Below the pieces are notes generated by a model that was not told where the DNA came from, did not search any database, and was given only the letters and a program-made list of their open reading frames with translations. From assembly GCA_045130665.1 (NCBI GenBank), contig JBGUQC010000001.1, positions 124,001-188,000 on the forward strand: a stretch of DNA of 64,000 nt, written 5' to 3'. Below, piece by piece: positions 10,285 through 18,087 of the stretch. A program made the position numbers and the translations under genes. The stretch is from RGIG8124 sp045130665 (GTDB taxonomy: Bacteria; Bacillota; Clostridia; Christensenellales; CAG-917). Position 1 is the stretch's first letter. Each line of letters starts with the position of its first letter.

Positions 10285-11241
10285 ATGAAAAAATCTTTAG
10301 TTATTAGTTTAATAGTGATGGCCCTTTGTATAGTGGTCGGAGTGATTGGAGTTACTGCTGCATGGTTTGGAGATACATTTAATCGAGCAGACAATGTAAT
10401 AATATCATCCTATGCACCAACTGGAAATGCTACTATGAGTATAGATTCCACTTCAGATTTTACTTCAGGTGAAGGTTTAATGCCGGCTGTGGCAACAGAA
10501 GGATATATCTTGGGACAAAGAAATGGAACACTTAGTTTAGATTCGATAGATGTGTTAGATTCTGCAAATGTTACAGCGGGATATATTACTAAAGTTGCGA
10601 CACAGGTTACGATGGAATTCGATTTTGCTTATGCTGGAACTCAAGATGCAGGTTTTTCAAACAAGGCTATTGCAATTAAACTTGCTTCAGTAACATTACA
10701 AAATCCACGTGTTTATATAACAATAGCACAATATGTTTCAAAATATGGTAGAAATCCAAAAGCAAATATACGTTACACATATGACACAACCGAACAAGCA
10801 TATGTTCAAAATGATACTGGTGAATATGCAAGAGACTATTTGGACTTAGATGATTACAAATCAGAGTTTAATTTTGAAATGAGTCTTGCTAAATATTTTG
10901 CAGCTACAGAGTATGATAATGCTTACTCAGGAGCGTATTATGTTAGAAACGCGGTAGGTGTTGGAGATAGTAGCTTTGCTTTGGCAAGTCCTCAACCAAC
11001 AGCACAAACATTTGCTGCAGAAGGGGCACCAACTTATTATTATATAGATAGTAATGCTACATATAATTGGACAAATCAAATGACAGATGATTATACATTA
11101 TATATATTAGCAATACCAAGAATAGAAGCAAAATTTAGTTTCACAGTTAATTTTAAGAAAGTAGATGAGGAAACGAACCCAATTCTAAGAAATGCTAAAT
11201 TATTCTTTAACTTTGAAATTGATGTTGCAACAAGAATATAG
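10285..11241 (+). CDS. Secreted protein with SipW-type signal, TasA/camelysin-like
   Basis: 318 residues from the ATG at 10285, chosen because AGGAGG sits 8 bases upstream; an in-frame ATG 10 codons earlier overlaps the preceding gene and lacks a spaced site. The N-terminus (MKKSLVIS plus a hydrophobic stretch to about residue 28) ends in TAAWFGDTF, matching the 'AWF' pattern of SipW substrates. The mature region is rich in beta-prone Thr/Tyr/Asn segments and ends in alternating hydrophobic residues (LFFNFEIDVATRI), resembling the final strand of TasA-like subunits. It is the second of three consecutive similar exported proteins after the giant adhesin. No enzymatic motif is visible. Confidence 0.7.
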   Translation: MKKSLVISLIVMALCIVVGVIGVTAAWFGDTFNRADNVIISSYAPTGNATMSIDSTSDFTSGEGLMPAVATEGYILGQRNGTLSLDSIDVLDSANVTAGYITKVATQVTMEFDFAYAGTQDAGFSNKAIAIKLASVTLQNPRVYITIAQYVSKYGRNPKANIRYTYDTTEQAYVQNDTGEYARDYLDLDDYKSEFNFEMSLAKYFAATEYDNAYSGAYYVRNAVGVGDSSFALASPQPTAQTFAAEGAPTYYYIDSNATYNWTNQMTDDYTLYILAIPRIEAKFSFTVNFKKVDEETNPILRNAKLFFNFEIDVATRI

Positions 11242-11252
11242 GAGGACTATAA

Positions 11253-12047
11253 ATGAGAACTAAAAAAGTTATTATTCCAATTGCAATAATTGTTGTGGTA
11301 TTAGTTGGTATAGGTCTTTCTATAGGTTTAACATATTCATTATGGTCTGATACGACTGGTGGTGACACATCTGTTGCCCCATCAATTACAACATATGATT
11401 GGAATTCATATTCAAAGTATTTTACCTATACGGCATTTGATGATAGTGGTAATCTTATTGCCAATAATTTAAGAATAGGTGATTCGATATATAAGAGAGC
11501 ATCGTATTTTTCTATTACTGGATTGACGGAAGAAACATTGTTGCCAGAAGTTGTTTTCCCTCAAACTGTAACATATAAAGTTGGTGGAATAACATATACA
11601 GATCCTATAACTGAAGTGGGAAGCACGTTATTTGATGACATTACATTTAAGGCAATACCAACATCAATAGTTGTTTCTCCATCTATAACTAAGGTTAGAC
11701 AAAACGCGTTTGCAGGTTTGACAAATTTGCAATCAGTATTACTATGTGCATCATCAAATTCAGATACTCATGGAATTCGTTTTGGATATCATGCTTTAGG
11801 TAATTGTTCAGCATTAAAGGAAATCAAATGTGAAGGACAATTAAGTGTTGTGTTTACAGATCTTGCATGTATAGGTTGCACATCCTTAACAACATTAGAT
11901 AAGGGCAACTGCAATTTATTTTATATTCAAAATATAGATACAAGTTCAACAACAACAGCAATAACATCTAGTAACTGGACATCTGGAGCTAATTATAAAG
12001 CGAAGATTTTCTCTGGTACACCATCAAGTTTGAATCCATTCAGTTAA
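11253..12047 (+). CDS. Exported protein with SipW-type signal and BspA-like leucine-rich repeats
   Basis: 264 residues. The hydrophobic N-terminus (about 5-27) ends in TYSLWSDTTGG, a variant of the SipW leader. After about residue 140 there are BspA/LRR_5-type repeats: VSPSITKVRQNAFAGLTNL, then HALGNCSALKEI, then CIGCTSLTTLDKG. BspA-like repeats commonly mediate binding to host proteins or other bacterial surface proteins. AGGAGG is well spaced at 11241-11246. The stop codon overlaps the start of the next gene (TAATG), so the ClC transporter is translationally coupled to it. Probable role (inferred): surface-exposed ligand-binding partner of the adhesin operon. Confidence 0.7.
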   Translation: MRTKKVIIPIAIIVVVLVGIGLSIGLTYSLWSDTTGGDTSVAPSITTYDWNSYSKYFTYTAFDDSGNLIANNLRIGDSIYKRASYFSITGLTEETLLPEVVFPQTVTYKVGGITYTDPITEVGSTLFDDITFKAIPTSIVVSPSITKVRQNAFAGLTNLQSVLLCASSNSDTHGIRFGYHALGNCSALKEIKCEGQLSVVFTDLACIGCTSLTTLDKGNCNLFYIQNIDTSSTTTAITSSNWTSGANYKAKIFSGTPSSLNPFS

Positions 12048-13447
12048 TGACAAGTAGGTTAGAAATTAAAGAAAGTTATTCCGTCGATAAGGAAAGAACA
12101 TTATATACCAGGACTAAGAATTTCATCGTGTATGGAATTCTTCCTGTTTTTACAGGGAGTTTTATTATAGGCGCTCTCACGGGCGTTGTAGTGGCGCTAT
12201 TTATGATTCTTATCGAAAAGATAGGGGAATTATCAAAAGAAGGATATATGGCAATTATAGCCCATCCTGAATATATTGCTTTAGTTATATTGTGTTTGGT
12301 AGTGCTTGCAGTTATAATGCATTACTTTTTAAAGAAATGTCCAGAAGGTGAGGGCGGTGGAGTTCCTAGATCCATGCAAATGGTTGAAGGGAAAAATAAA
12401 GGCAATCCTATTAAAATAATACTATCATATTTCTTTGGCGCATCCATTTCTGTGCTCGGCGGATTGAATGTTGGAACAGAAGGCCCTTCTGTACAATTAG
12501 GAGCCGCTGTGGGCTCATTTGGTGGAGATGCATTCAAGTGGAAGGATAAGACATATTATATAAACTCAGGCGTTTCTGCGGGCTTTGCAGCAGCTTTTTC
12601 TGCACCATTATCTGGAATTGTTTTTGCAGTGGAGGAGATAAGACAAAAGATTAATCCATTAGCTATTGCATCTGCATGCTTTGCTATATTTGGAGCCATA
12701 GTTCCATCTCAACTTTTATATGAAGTATTTAATGTTAAAATACATTTTTTCCCAATAGATAGTTCCATTAGTATAGACTCAACATTTTTTTATGTATTTA
12801 TATTTTTAGGCCTTATGTCTGGATTACTTTCTACACTTTTCCAAAAGGTTATGATACAAGTAAGACGTAGAATGAATGGAAGTAGAGTAAGTGCTATTTG
12901 GGTATTAATTGTGGTATTTTTATTGTCTGGTTTTACTGGCGTTGTTTTTGCTTCTAATGATGGAACAAGTTTAGGTGCGGGTAGTGGATTAGGTGTTATC
13001 AAATATATCTTCTCTAATCCAAATGGAGCATTAGATTTACTTACAACATCTTTATTATTGGTTGCAAGATTTGCATTAATAATTTTAATTTTTAGATCTG
13101 GTGCTACTGGTGGTATGATGATTCCAACTCTTGCTGTTGGTGCATTGGTTGGAACATTTTTTGGAGAGATTGTTATGATGTCTAACATGCCAACAGACTT
13201 GTATTTCGTAATTGTTCTTGCTGGTATGGTTTCATTCTTTACATCTAGTATAACAGCTCCATTCACAGGAATTTTCTTAGCATTGGAATGTGTCAATATT
13301 CAATACATTCCTTATATAATTTTAGCAACAGGATTCTCATTTATAGTTGTAAAAATATTTAAGTGTAATGACCTTTACGAAACTCTTTCAGAGAAGGATA
13401 TTATTGATCCTCCAGAGTTTAAATTTTTAAAGAAAATTAAAAAATAA
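12047..13447 (+). CDS. ClC-family chloride channel or Cl-/H+ antiporter
   Basis: 466 residues, a polytopic membrane protein with the ClC selectivity motifs in order: GGGVPRSMQ (equivalent of GSGIP), GLNVGTEGPSVQLGAAVG with the gating glutamate retained in GTEGP, and GATGGMMIPTLAVGALVG near the C-terminus. EE in AVEEIRQK sits where antiporter-type members have the internal proton-transfer glutamate, which favours exchange over a simple channel (inference). No C-terminal CBS pair is present. The start overlaps the upstream stop by one base (TAATG). Location at the end of a surface-protein operon is unusual and may be incidental. Confidence 0.9.
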   Translation: MTSRLEIKESYSVDKERTLYTRTKNFIVYGILPVFTGSFIIGALTGVVVALFMILIEKIGELSKEGYMAIIAHPEYIALVILCLVVLAVIMHYFLKKCPEGEGGGVPRSMQMVEGKNKGNPIKIILSYFFGASISVLGGLNVGTEGPSVQLGAAVGSFGGDAFKWKDKTYYINSGVSAGFAAAFSAPLSGIVFAVEEIRQKINPLAIASACFAIFGAIVPSQLLYEVFNVKIHFFPIDSSISIDSTFFYVFIFLGLMSGLLSTLFQKVMIQVRRRMNGSRVSAIWVLIVVFLLSGFTGVVFASNDGTSLGAGSGLGVIKYIFSNPNGALDLLTTSLLLVARFALIILIFRSGATGGMMIPTLAVGALVGTFFGEIVMMSNMPTDLYFVIVLAGMVSFFTSSITAPFTGIFLALECVNIQYIPYIILATGFSFIVVKIFKCNDLYETLSEKDIIDPPEFKFLKKIKK

Positions 13448-13506
13448 TTTGGTTTAATTTTAAAACAAAATTTGTTATAATATTTGTATAATTATATGGA
13501 GATAAG

Positions 13507-13533
13507 TGAGATAAATTTCTCATAATTTTTTTG
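13507..13533 (+). terminator. Stem-loop with T-run ahead of the NERD gene (terminator or attenuator)
   Basis: TGAGA (13507-13511) pairs with TCTCA (13518-13522), followed by TAATTTTTTT. It lies between a TATAAT-like box (about 13475) and the NERD start at 13541, so it could terminate clc transcripts or attenuate the NERD gene. The stem is only 5 bp. Confidence 0.4.
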
Positions 13534-13540
13534 CTTAAAT

Positions 13541-14215
13541 ATGTCTAAAATCAGTCAAGGAAATCAGGGCGAAAACAAGGTTAAAAAAGTGCTAGATAGT
13601 ATTAAGGAATATCATCTAGTTTTTAACAATATTTCCTTCAAAAATTCGAGGTCTGAAATGACTCATCAAATAGACCATATTTTAATACATCCTAATGGAA
13701 TTTTTGTTATAGAAACAAAGAATTATTTTGGTGAAATTATTGTTCAAAATAATGGCAATAATTGGTATAAAATATTAAATGGAAAAATAAAAAAAATTTC
13801 TAGTCCAGTTTATCAAAATAAGTCTCACGCAGTAACTGTATATAAAGCAATAAATAGACAGGCAAGAGTAACACCTGTTGTAGTCTTTGTTCAAAATAAT
13901 GCTCCATATTTAGAAGATGATAATGTAATTAATTTAAAGGATCTCATACTCTTTATAGAAACATATGCAAGTGAAGTTACTTTGGATAATAATCAAATAG
14001 ATGAGATAGGTAAATGTCTTAAGAGTAACTCAATTAAGATTTCTAGAAAAGAACATGTATGGAATATTAAATATTTTAAGATTGTCCAAGAGGAGAGACA
14101 AGCCGAAATGTCATATGCTATAGAGACTGGGAAGTGTCCTGTATGTGGTGGAGATATTAACTATAGTGATAATTTTTATTATTGTAGTAATTGCGATTTT
14201 GAGTTTGATTTATAA
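13541..14215 (+). CDS. NERD-domain protein with C-terminal zinc ribbon
   Basis: 224 residues. The N-terminal half is a nuclease-related domain (NERD): GNQGENKVKKVL helix, then HQIDHILIHPNGIFVIETKNYFG, which contains the D...ExK catalytic pattern of the PD-(D/E)XK superfamily. The C-terminus has CPVCGG...CSNCDFEFDL, a four-cysteine zinc ribbon. NERD proteins are widespread but their substrates are mostly unknown. No clear Shine-Dalgarno site precedes the ATG; a short hairpin with a T-run does (13507-13533). It appears monocistronic, with a terminator at 14290. Confidence 0.8.
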   Translation: MSKISQGNQGENKVKKVLDSIKEYHLVFNNISFKNSRSEMTHQIDHILIHPNGIFVIETKNYFGEIIVQNNGNNWYKILNGKIKKISSPVYQNKSHAVTVYKAINRQARVTPVVVFVQNNAPYLEDDNVINLKDLILFIETYASEVTLDNNQIDEIGKCLKSNSIKISRKEHVWNIKYFKIVQEERQAEMSYAIETGKCPVCGGDINYSDNFYYCSNCDFEFDL

Positions 14216-14289
14216 TTTTTATTTAATTCATTTTATTTCCTGTATTGTTGTTAATTATTTCAAAATATTTTATTATTAATATATTTTAG

Positions 14290-14309
14290 CGACAATAATG
14301 TCGTTTTTT
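14290..14309 (+). terminator. Rho-independent terminator after the NERD gene
   Basis: CGACA (14290-14294), loop ATAA, TGTCG (14299-14303), then TTTTTT. Confidence 0.65.
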
Positions 14310-14378
14310 ATTTTACACAAAACGATAGTTTAAGTATAAAAATTGACACTTAAAGTGTCGATTGTGATAGTGCGTGTA

Positions 14379-14404
14379 GTGTACGCGCGCACGCACGCGC
14401 GCAT
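14379..14404. other. 26-base strict purine-pyrimidine alternating tract (possible Z-DNA former)
   Basis: From GTGTACGCG through the terminal CGCGCAT every base alternates purine and pyrimidine, with CG/CA/TA steps. A second 9-base alternating run (14370-14378) abuts it with one register break. The GC-rich composition contrasts sharply with the surrounding AT-rich spacer. Confidence 0.6.
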
Positions 14405-14497
14405 TTTTTATTGTATAACTATATAATAATATATAATTATATATAATTATTAATAGATTTAGACTAAACTTATTTATAAAATAATATGCTCTCATGG

Positions 14498-14526
14498 TTG
14501 TATTACAAAAAATACTATGTTATAAT
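14498..14526 (+). promoter_or_regulatory. Promoter of the asp23-nusB-xseAB-ispA operon
   Basis: TTGTAT (14498-14503), 17-base spacer, TATAAT (14521-14526) with an extended -10 TG at 14518-14519. It lies 30 bases ahead of the Asp23-family start. Confidence 0.6.
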
Positions 14527-14555
14527 TTCATTGAATTTTAAGGAGATTTGAAATT

Positions 14556-14882
14556 ATGCAAAAAAATAAAAATGATAATTTACAAGTATTTGCCGATGTC
14601 ATAGTGTCATTGTCAAATAATGCTACTTCACAGGTCGAAGGAATTGTAATAGGCAGTGTAGATGCTGCTTCAAAAAAATCTATAAAGAATAAAAGCATTC
14701 AAGTATCATTTCTCCCTAATGATAAAATTACTATAGATGTTTATTGTGAAATCATTTATGGTTATGCCGTATCAGAAGTTGTATCCTTAGCACAAGAGAA
14801 AATCATTGAAGCAGTTGAGGGCGCAACCAAGTATAAAGTACAATCAGTTAATGTTCAAGTAACAGGCGTAATTGTTCAATAA
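14556..14882 (+). CDS. Asp23/Gls24-family (YqhY-like) envelope-associated protein
   Basis: 108 residues. Asp23/Gls24 features include VIVSLSNNATSQVEGIVIG near the N-terminus, then IDVYCEIIYGYAVSEVV and a C-terminal VQSVNVQVTGVIV strand. Members such as B. subtilis YqhY are linked to lipid metabolism and envelope stress, and this gene classically sits just before nusB, as here (6-base gap). AAGGAG is well placed upstream. Probably cytoplasmic or membrane-peripheral; no transmembrane segment is seen. Confidence 0.85.
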   Translation: MQKNKNDNLQVFADVIVSLSNNATSQVEGIVIGSVDAASKKSIKNKSIQVSFLPNDKITIDVYCEIIYGYAVSEVVSLAQEKIIEAVEGATKYKVQSVNVQVTGVIVQ

Positions 14883-14888
14883 TTTTAT

Positions 14889-15278
14889 ATGAGAAGACTA
14901 GCTAGAGAATTGGTTTATAAGTTGGTGTTTGCATACTCTTTTACATCACAAAAAGATGATGAAACTTTAGAGTTATTTTTACAAGATTCCGAGCTTGATA
15001 AATCGGATAAAATTTACATAGAAAATACCTATGAAGGCATCATGAAAAATTACGATAATTGTAAGGAAATTGTTGCCGAAAATATTACCGGATATACATT
15101 GGATAGAATATATAGATCAGACCTCATTTGTCTTATATTTGCAACCTATGAAATTAGGTTTGGAGAAGTGCCAGAAAAGCTTGCAATTAATGAAGCTATA
15201 GACATCGCAAAAAAGTACGGAAGTGAGAAAAGTGGAGCCTTCGTAAATGGGGTTTTAGCAAAGATAGTTAGTAAATAA
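14889..15278 (+). CDS. nusB: Transcription antitermination factor NusB
   Basis: 129 residues, all-helical, beginning RRLARELVYKLVFAYSF, the typical NusB opening (R-x-A-R-E...Q/K-x-L-Y/F), and ending EAIDIAKKYGSEKSGAFVNGVLAKI, the conserved C-terminal helix. NusB with S10 (NusE) binds boxA RNA to support rRNA antitermination. Second gene of the Asp23-nusB-xseA-xseB-ispA cluster; folD, often found in between in Bacillus, is absent here. Confidence 0.93.
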   Translation: MRRLARELVYKLVFAYSFTSQKDDETLELFLQDSELDKSDKIYIENTYEGIMKNYDNCKEIVAENITGYTLDRIYRSDLICLIFATYEIRFGEVPEKLAINEAIDIAKKYGSEKSGAFVNGVLAKIVSK

Positions 15279-15308
15279 AAAAGGGTGCAAAAATCCCTTT
15301 TATTTTTA
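15279..15308 (+). terminator. Weak terminator or attenuator between nusB and xseA
   Basis: AAAAGGG (15279-15285), 9-base loop, CCCTTTT (15295-15301), then ATTTTTA. It probably reduces rather than ends transcription, since xseA follows at 15322 without an obvious new promoter. Confidence 0.5.
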
Positions 15309-15321
15309 TATTGAGGAGTCG

Positions 15322-16527
15322 ATGGATACCAGTTATCTTTTACAGCAATCCATCTCAGTTACTGAGTTAAATCAGACCATCAAGTCTGTATTTTTTGACA
15401 ACTCATTTTTTAATAATTTATATGTGTATGGAGAGATAAGCGGTTACTCAGTTAGAGGTGGTCATGCATACTTTACACTAAAGGATAAAGAGTCTCAAAT
15501 TGCTGCAACGATTTGGTCTGTTGCAAGATTTGGATTGAACATCAAAGAAGGAGATAGTGTCATTTTACTTGGTGGTGTAGACTACTGGACCAAAGGTGGA
15601 AAACTATCCTTCATTGCAAAAAATATTATCCCGATGGGAAAGGGATTATTGTTCCTTGAATTTGAAAAACTTAAACTTAAATTAGAAGAGGAAGGTTTGT
15701 TTGCTGAAGAACACAAAAAGCCAATTCCTAAATATCCAAAAAAGATTTTGGTTATAACTTCAAAGGATGGAGCAGTAATTCGAGATATAAATTCAACCAT
15801 TAGAAAATACAACCCAGTTATAGATATTATTGTTAAAGATGTTAGGGTTCAAGGAGAGAGTGCGGCACGAGAAATTGTTAAAGCAATAGAAGCTTGTGAC
15901 AAACTAAATTATGATGTCATTATCATTGCAAGGGGTGGTGGATCTTTGGAAGATCTCGCACCATTTTATGATGAAAATTTAGCACGTGCTGTTTATAATA
16001 TGAATACTCCAGTTATATCTGCAGTCGGTCATGAAACAGATTTTTCAATATGTGATTTTGTTGCAGACTATAGAGCTGAAACTCCAACAGCTGCAGCAGA
16101 ACTTGTTGGTTATGATTGGTATTCATTGGTGGATGAAGTTAAAGAAAATGCATTGAAAGTAAAAACACTTGTGGAAAAACAATTTGCTTTAAAACTTAAC
16201 AAGTTACAATTACTTGGAACAAAATTAGGAAAGAGTGCTGAAAACTTTTATTCAAAGAAAATCAATAAAGTTCTTTTGTTAGATGAAAGAATTAAAAATA
16301 GAATAGAGGCGCTTGTTGTTAATAAGGAAACGAGGTTGCAACAAGCATGTGTATCACTAGATGCTTTATCTCCACTTAAAACTTTTGCACGAGGATATTT
16401 TTCTGTAACAAAAGAAAATGGTGAACAAGTTACATATGTTAAAAACTTAAGTGAAGGAGAAAAGATAAATGTCCGTGGACAAGACGGAACATTTAAAGCA
16501 ACTGTAGATAAAATTAATAAAAAATAG
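15322..16527 (+). CDS. xseA: Exodeoxyribonuclease VII large subunit
   Basis: 401 residues. An N-terminal OB-fold (NLYVYGEISGYSVRGGHAYFTLKD) is followed by the catalytic core with signatures ITSKDGAVIRDI, IARGGGSLEDL, FYDENLARA and VGHETDFSICDFVADYRAETPTAAAE, then a coiled-coil region and a C-terminal segment ending FARGYFSVTKENGEQVT. With XseB it degrades single-stranded DNA to oligonucleotides. GAGGAG lies 6 bases before the ATG. Co-transcribed with xseB (12-base gap). Confidence 0.95.
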   Translation: MDTSYLLQQSISVTELNQTIKSVFFDNSFFNNLYVYGEISGYSVRGGHAYFTLKDKESQIAATIWSVARFGLNIKEGDSVILLGGVDYWTKGGKLSFIAKNIIPMGKGLLFLEFEKLKLKLEEEGLFAEEHKKPIPKYPKKILVITSKDGAVIRDINSTIRKYNPVIDIIVKDVRVQGESAAREIVKAIEACDKLNYDVIIIARGGGSLEDLAPFYDENLARAVYNMNTPVISAVGHETDFSICDFVADYRAETPTAAAELVGYDWYSLVDEVKENALKVKTLVEKQFALKLNKLQLLGTKLGKSAENFYSKKINKVLLLDERIKNRIEALVVNKETRLQQACVSLDALSPLKTFARGYFSVTKENGEQVTYVKNLSEGEKINVRGQDGTFKATVDKINKK

Positions 16528-16539
16528 GTAGGTGTTGAA

Positions 16540-16764
16540 ATGGAAAAGAAAGGTGTTACTTTTGAAGAAGCCCTTCAAAAACTTGAAGGAATAGTAAAAA
16601 CACTTGAAGGTGAAGTAACTTTAGAGGATGCTATAAAGTTATTTGAAGAAGGAATTGAAGTTAGCAAAGTTTGTGTAGAAGAATTAAAAGCAGAGAAAGG
16701 TAAACTTTCTTTACTTACAGATGAGATAAATAATCTTACAGAGGAGTTGAACATAAATGAGTAG
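16540..16764 (+). CDS. xseB: Exodeoxyribonuclease VII small subunit
   Basis: 74 residues with the compact helical signature TFEEALQKLEGIVKTLEGEVTLEDAIKLFEEGI, diagnostic of XseB. It assembles with XseA into the multi-subunit exonuclease VII. It overlaps the following ispA start by 8 bases, indicating coupled translation. Confidence 0.95.
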   Translation: MEKKGVTFEEALQKLEGIVKTLEGEVTLEDAIKLFEEGIEVSKVCVEELKAEKGKLSLLTDEINNLTEELNINE

Positions 16765-17584
16765 ACAAGAATTTAGTGCACACATAGAACACGATCTTTA
16801 TTTATTACTAACAACAGACAATAAGAGCAATCAACTTATTGATATGATGAAATATGCAACACTCACTGGTGGAAAAAGATTAAGACCACAAGCGATATAT
16901 CTTGGAGCACAAGCAGTTGGTGGAGATACAAAGAAGTTGGATGAAAAATTAAGAGCACTTGCAATTGGATTAGAATTAATCCATTGTTATTCATTAGTTC
17001 ATGATGACCTACCAGGGATGGATAATGATTCTTTAAGACGTGGAAAACCAACGGTTCATAAATTATATGGAGTTGCAAATGCTATTCTCACAGGAGATGC
17101 TTTACTTAATCTTGCAATGGAGAAATTTTTAGAAGGTATTTTAAAATACAAAGATGAAAATTTCACAAAAGCAGCATATAGGATTGCAGAGTGTGCAGGA
17201 TATAATGGCATGATATTTGGCCAATATTTAGATATGAAGGGAATTGGTAAAGATATTCCAAGTTTAATAAAATTAAATCAATATAAAACCGGCAAATTAT
17301 TTGAAGCAGCTTTTTCTGCTGGTGGAATACTTGCAGGTGGAAAAGAGCAAGATATAAAAGCATTAAGTAATTTTGGACAAAATATTGGTGCAGCATTCCA
17401 AATTTTGGATGATATAAGAGATATGGGCAAAGATGAGATATCTGTAGCAAAAGTTGCGGGAGAGCAAAAAGCAAGAGGATATTGTGTATATTATATGAGT
17501 GCAGCGAAAAAAGAATCAGAAAAATTAGCAAACAAAGATGAACTCAATGCACTTGCAGATGAGATGGCTCAGGGTAGTTATTAA
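16757..17584 (+). CDS. ispA: Polyprenyl diphosphate synthase (farnesyl/geranyl diphosphate synthase type)
   Basis: 275 residues. Signatures are GGKRLRPQAIYL, the first aspartate-rich motif HDDLPGMDNDS (DDxxxxD), RGKPTVHKLYG, and the second aspartate-rich motif LDDIRDMGKDE. It condenses isopentenyl diphosphate with allylic diphosphates to make short prenyl chains. The DDx4D first motif and position after xseB match the bacterial ispA/fps type. At 275 residues it is slightly shorter than the usual 290-300. It ends the operon, with a strong terminator downstream. Confidence 0.9.
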   Translation: MSRQEFSAHIEHDLYLLLTTDNKSNQLIDMMKYATLTGGKRLRPQAIYLGAQAVGGDTKKLDEKLRALAIGLELIHCYSLVHDDLPGMDNDSLRRGKPTVHKLYGVANAILTGDALLNLAMEKFLEGILKYKDENFTKAAYRIAECAGYNGMIFGQYLDMKGIGKDIPSLIKLNQYKTGKLFEAAFSAGGILAGGKEQDIKALSNFGQNIGAAFQILDDIRDMGKDEISVAKVAGEQKARGYCVYYMSAAKKESEKLANKDELNALADEMAQGSY

Positions 17585-17610
17585 AAATAATAGTAGTACT
17601 TTTTGAAAAG

Positions 17611-17638
17611 CCAGTTCCCTATGGGACTGGTTTTTATT
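17611..17638 (+). terminator. Rho-independent terminator of the ispA operon
   Basis: CCAGTTCCC and GGGACTGG form a long stem around TAT (17611-17630), followed by TTTTTATTTT. Confidence 0.85.
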
Positions 17639-17668
17639 TTAAAAAGTTAAAAAAGAAAATAAAATCTC

Positions 17669-17697
17669 TTGCGTTTATGGATTAGTTATGATAAATT
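17669..17697 (+). promoter_or_regulatory. Possible tRNA promoter
   Basis: TTGCGT (17669-17674), 17-base spacer, TAAATT (17692-17697), 15 bases before tRNA-Cys. Confidence 0.4.
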
Positions 17698-17712
17698 ATT
17701 AAAGCAAATTGT

Positions 17713-17786
17713 GGCACCATAGCCAAGAGGTAAGGCAGAGGTCTGCAAAATCTTAATCCTCAGTTCGATTCTGAGTGGTGCCTCCA
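17713..17786 (+). tRNA. tRNA-Cys (anticodon GCA)
   Basis: The acceptor GGCACCA pairs with TGGTGCC. The anticodon stem-loop is GAGGT-CTGCAAA-ATCTT (anticodon GCA, with one G-U pair in the stem), the T-arm is CTCAG-TTCGATT-CTGAG, and the encoded end is TCCA. Confidence 0.95.
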
Positions 17787-17819
17787 AAAACCAAAAGGGT
17801 GATGCCAAGAAAACAAAAT

Positions 17820-17906
17820 GCCGAAGTGGTGGAATTGGCAGACACAAGGGACTTAAAATCCCTCGCCCTCAAAAGCGTATCGGTTCGAGTCCGATCTTCG
17901 GCACCA
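17820..17906 (+). tRNA. tRNA-Leu (anticodon TAA)
   Basis: The acceptor GCCGAAG pairs with CTTCGGC. The anticodon stem is GGGAC/ATCCC with loop containing TAA, followed by a long variable arm typical of type II tRNA-Leu, the T-arm ATCGG-TTCGAGT-CCGAT, and encoded ACCA. It lies 33 bases after tRNA-Cys. Confidence 0.95.
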
Positions 17907-17909
17907 AAG

Positions 17910-17935
17910 GTGGTTGAGAAATCAGCCACTTTTTT
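17910..17935 (+). terminator. Terminator after the tRNA pair
   Basis: GTGGTTGA (17910-17917), loop GAAA, TCAGCCAC (17922-17929), then TTTTTT; an 8-bp stem with one wobble. Confidence 0.85.
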
Positions 17936-18020
17936 CTTTATAGAAAAGTTTGTGATTAGATAATCAGTTTTTGTCGCTAGACCTTGCATATATAATTATT
18001 AAATGATAGAATATATATGT

Positions 18021-18048
18021 ATAAGTATATACACGCGCTTATACTTAT
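18021..18048. repeat. 9-bp inverted repeat in the leader of the EAL-like gene
   Basis: ATAAGTATA (18021-18029) and TATACTTAT (18040-18048) are perfect reverse complements around TACACGCGCT. It could be an operator or a leader hairpin, 40 bases before the start codon. Confidence 0.5.
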
Positions 18049-18087
18049 GCGTATAAGAAAAATTTGTAGCAAAAAGGAAGGCAAAAT

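Larger units (their letters stand above)
14216..14555. other. 340-base AT-rich intergenic region with two hairpins and a GC alternating tract
   Basis: No convincing gene is seen. It contains a terminator (14290-14309), a perfect 6-bp stem-loop GACACT-TAA-AGTGTC (14345-14359), a purine-pyrimidine alternating tract rich in CG (14379-14404) embedded in strongly AT-rich DNA, and an extended -10 promoter (14498-14526) for the next operon. Confidence 0.7.

Noticed and set aside
14370..14404. Possible CRISPR or tandem repeat from ACGCACGCGCGC
   Set aside because: No spaced repeats; a single short simple-sequence tract.
17753..17989. Minus-strand frame of 78 residues and plus-strand frame across the tRNA-Leu region
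   Set aside because: Both are translations of the tRNA-Cys/tRNA-Leu genes and their spacer, a common false protein call; the tRNA folds explain the sequence.
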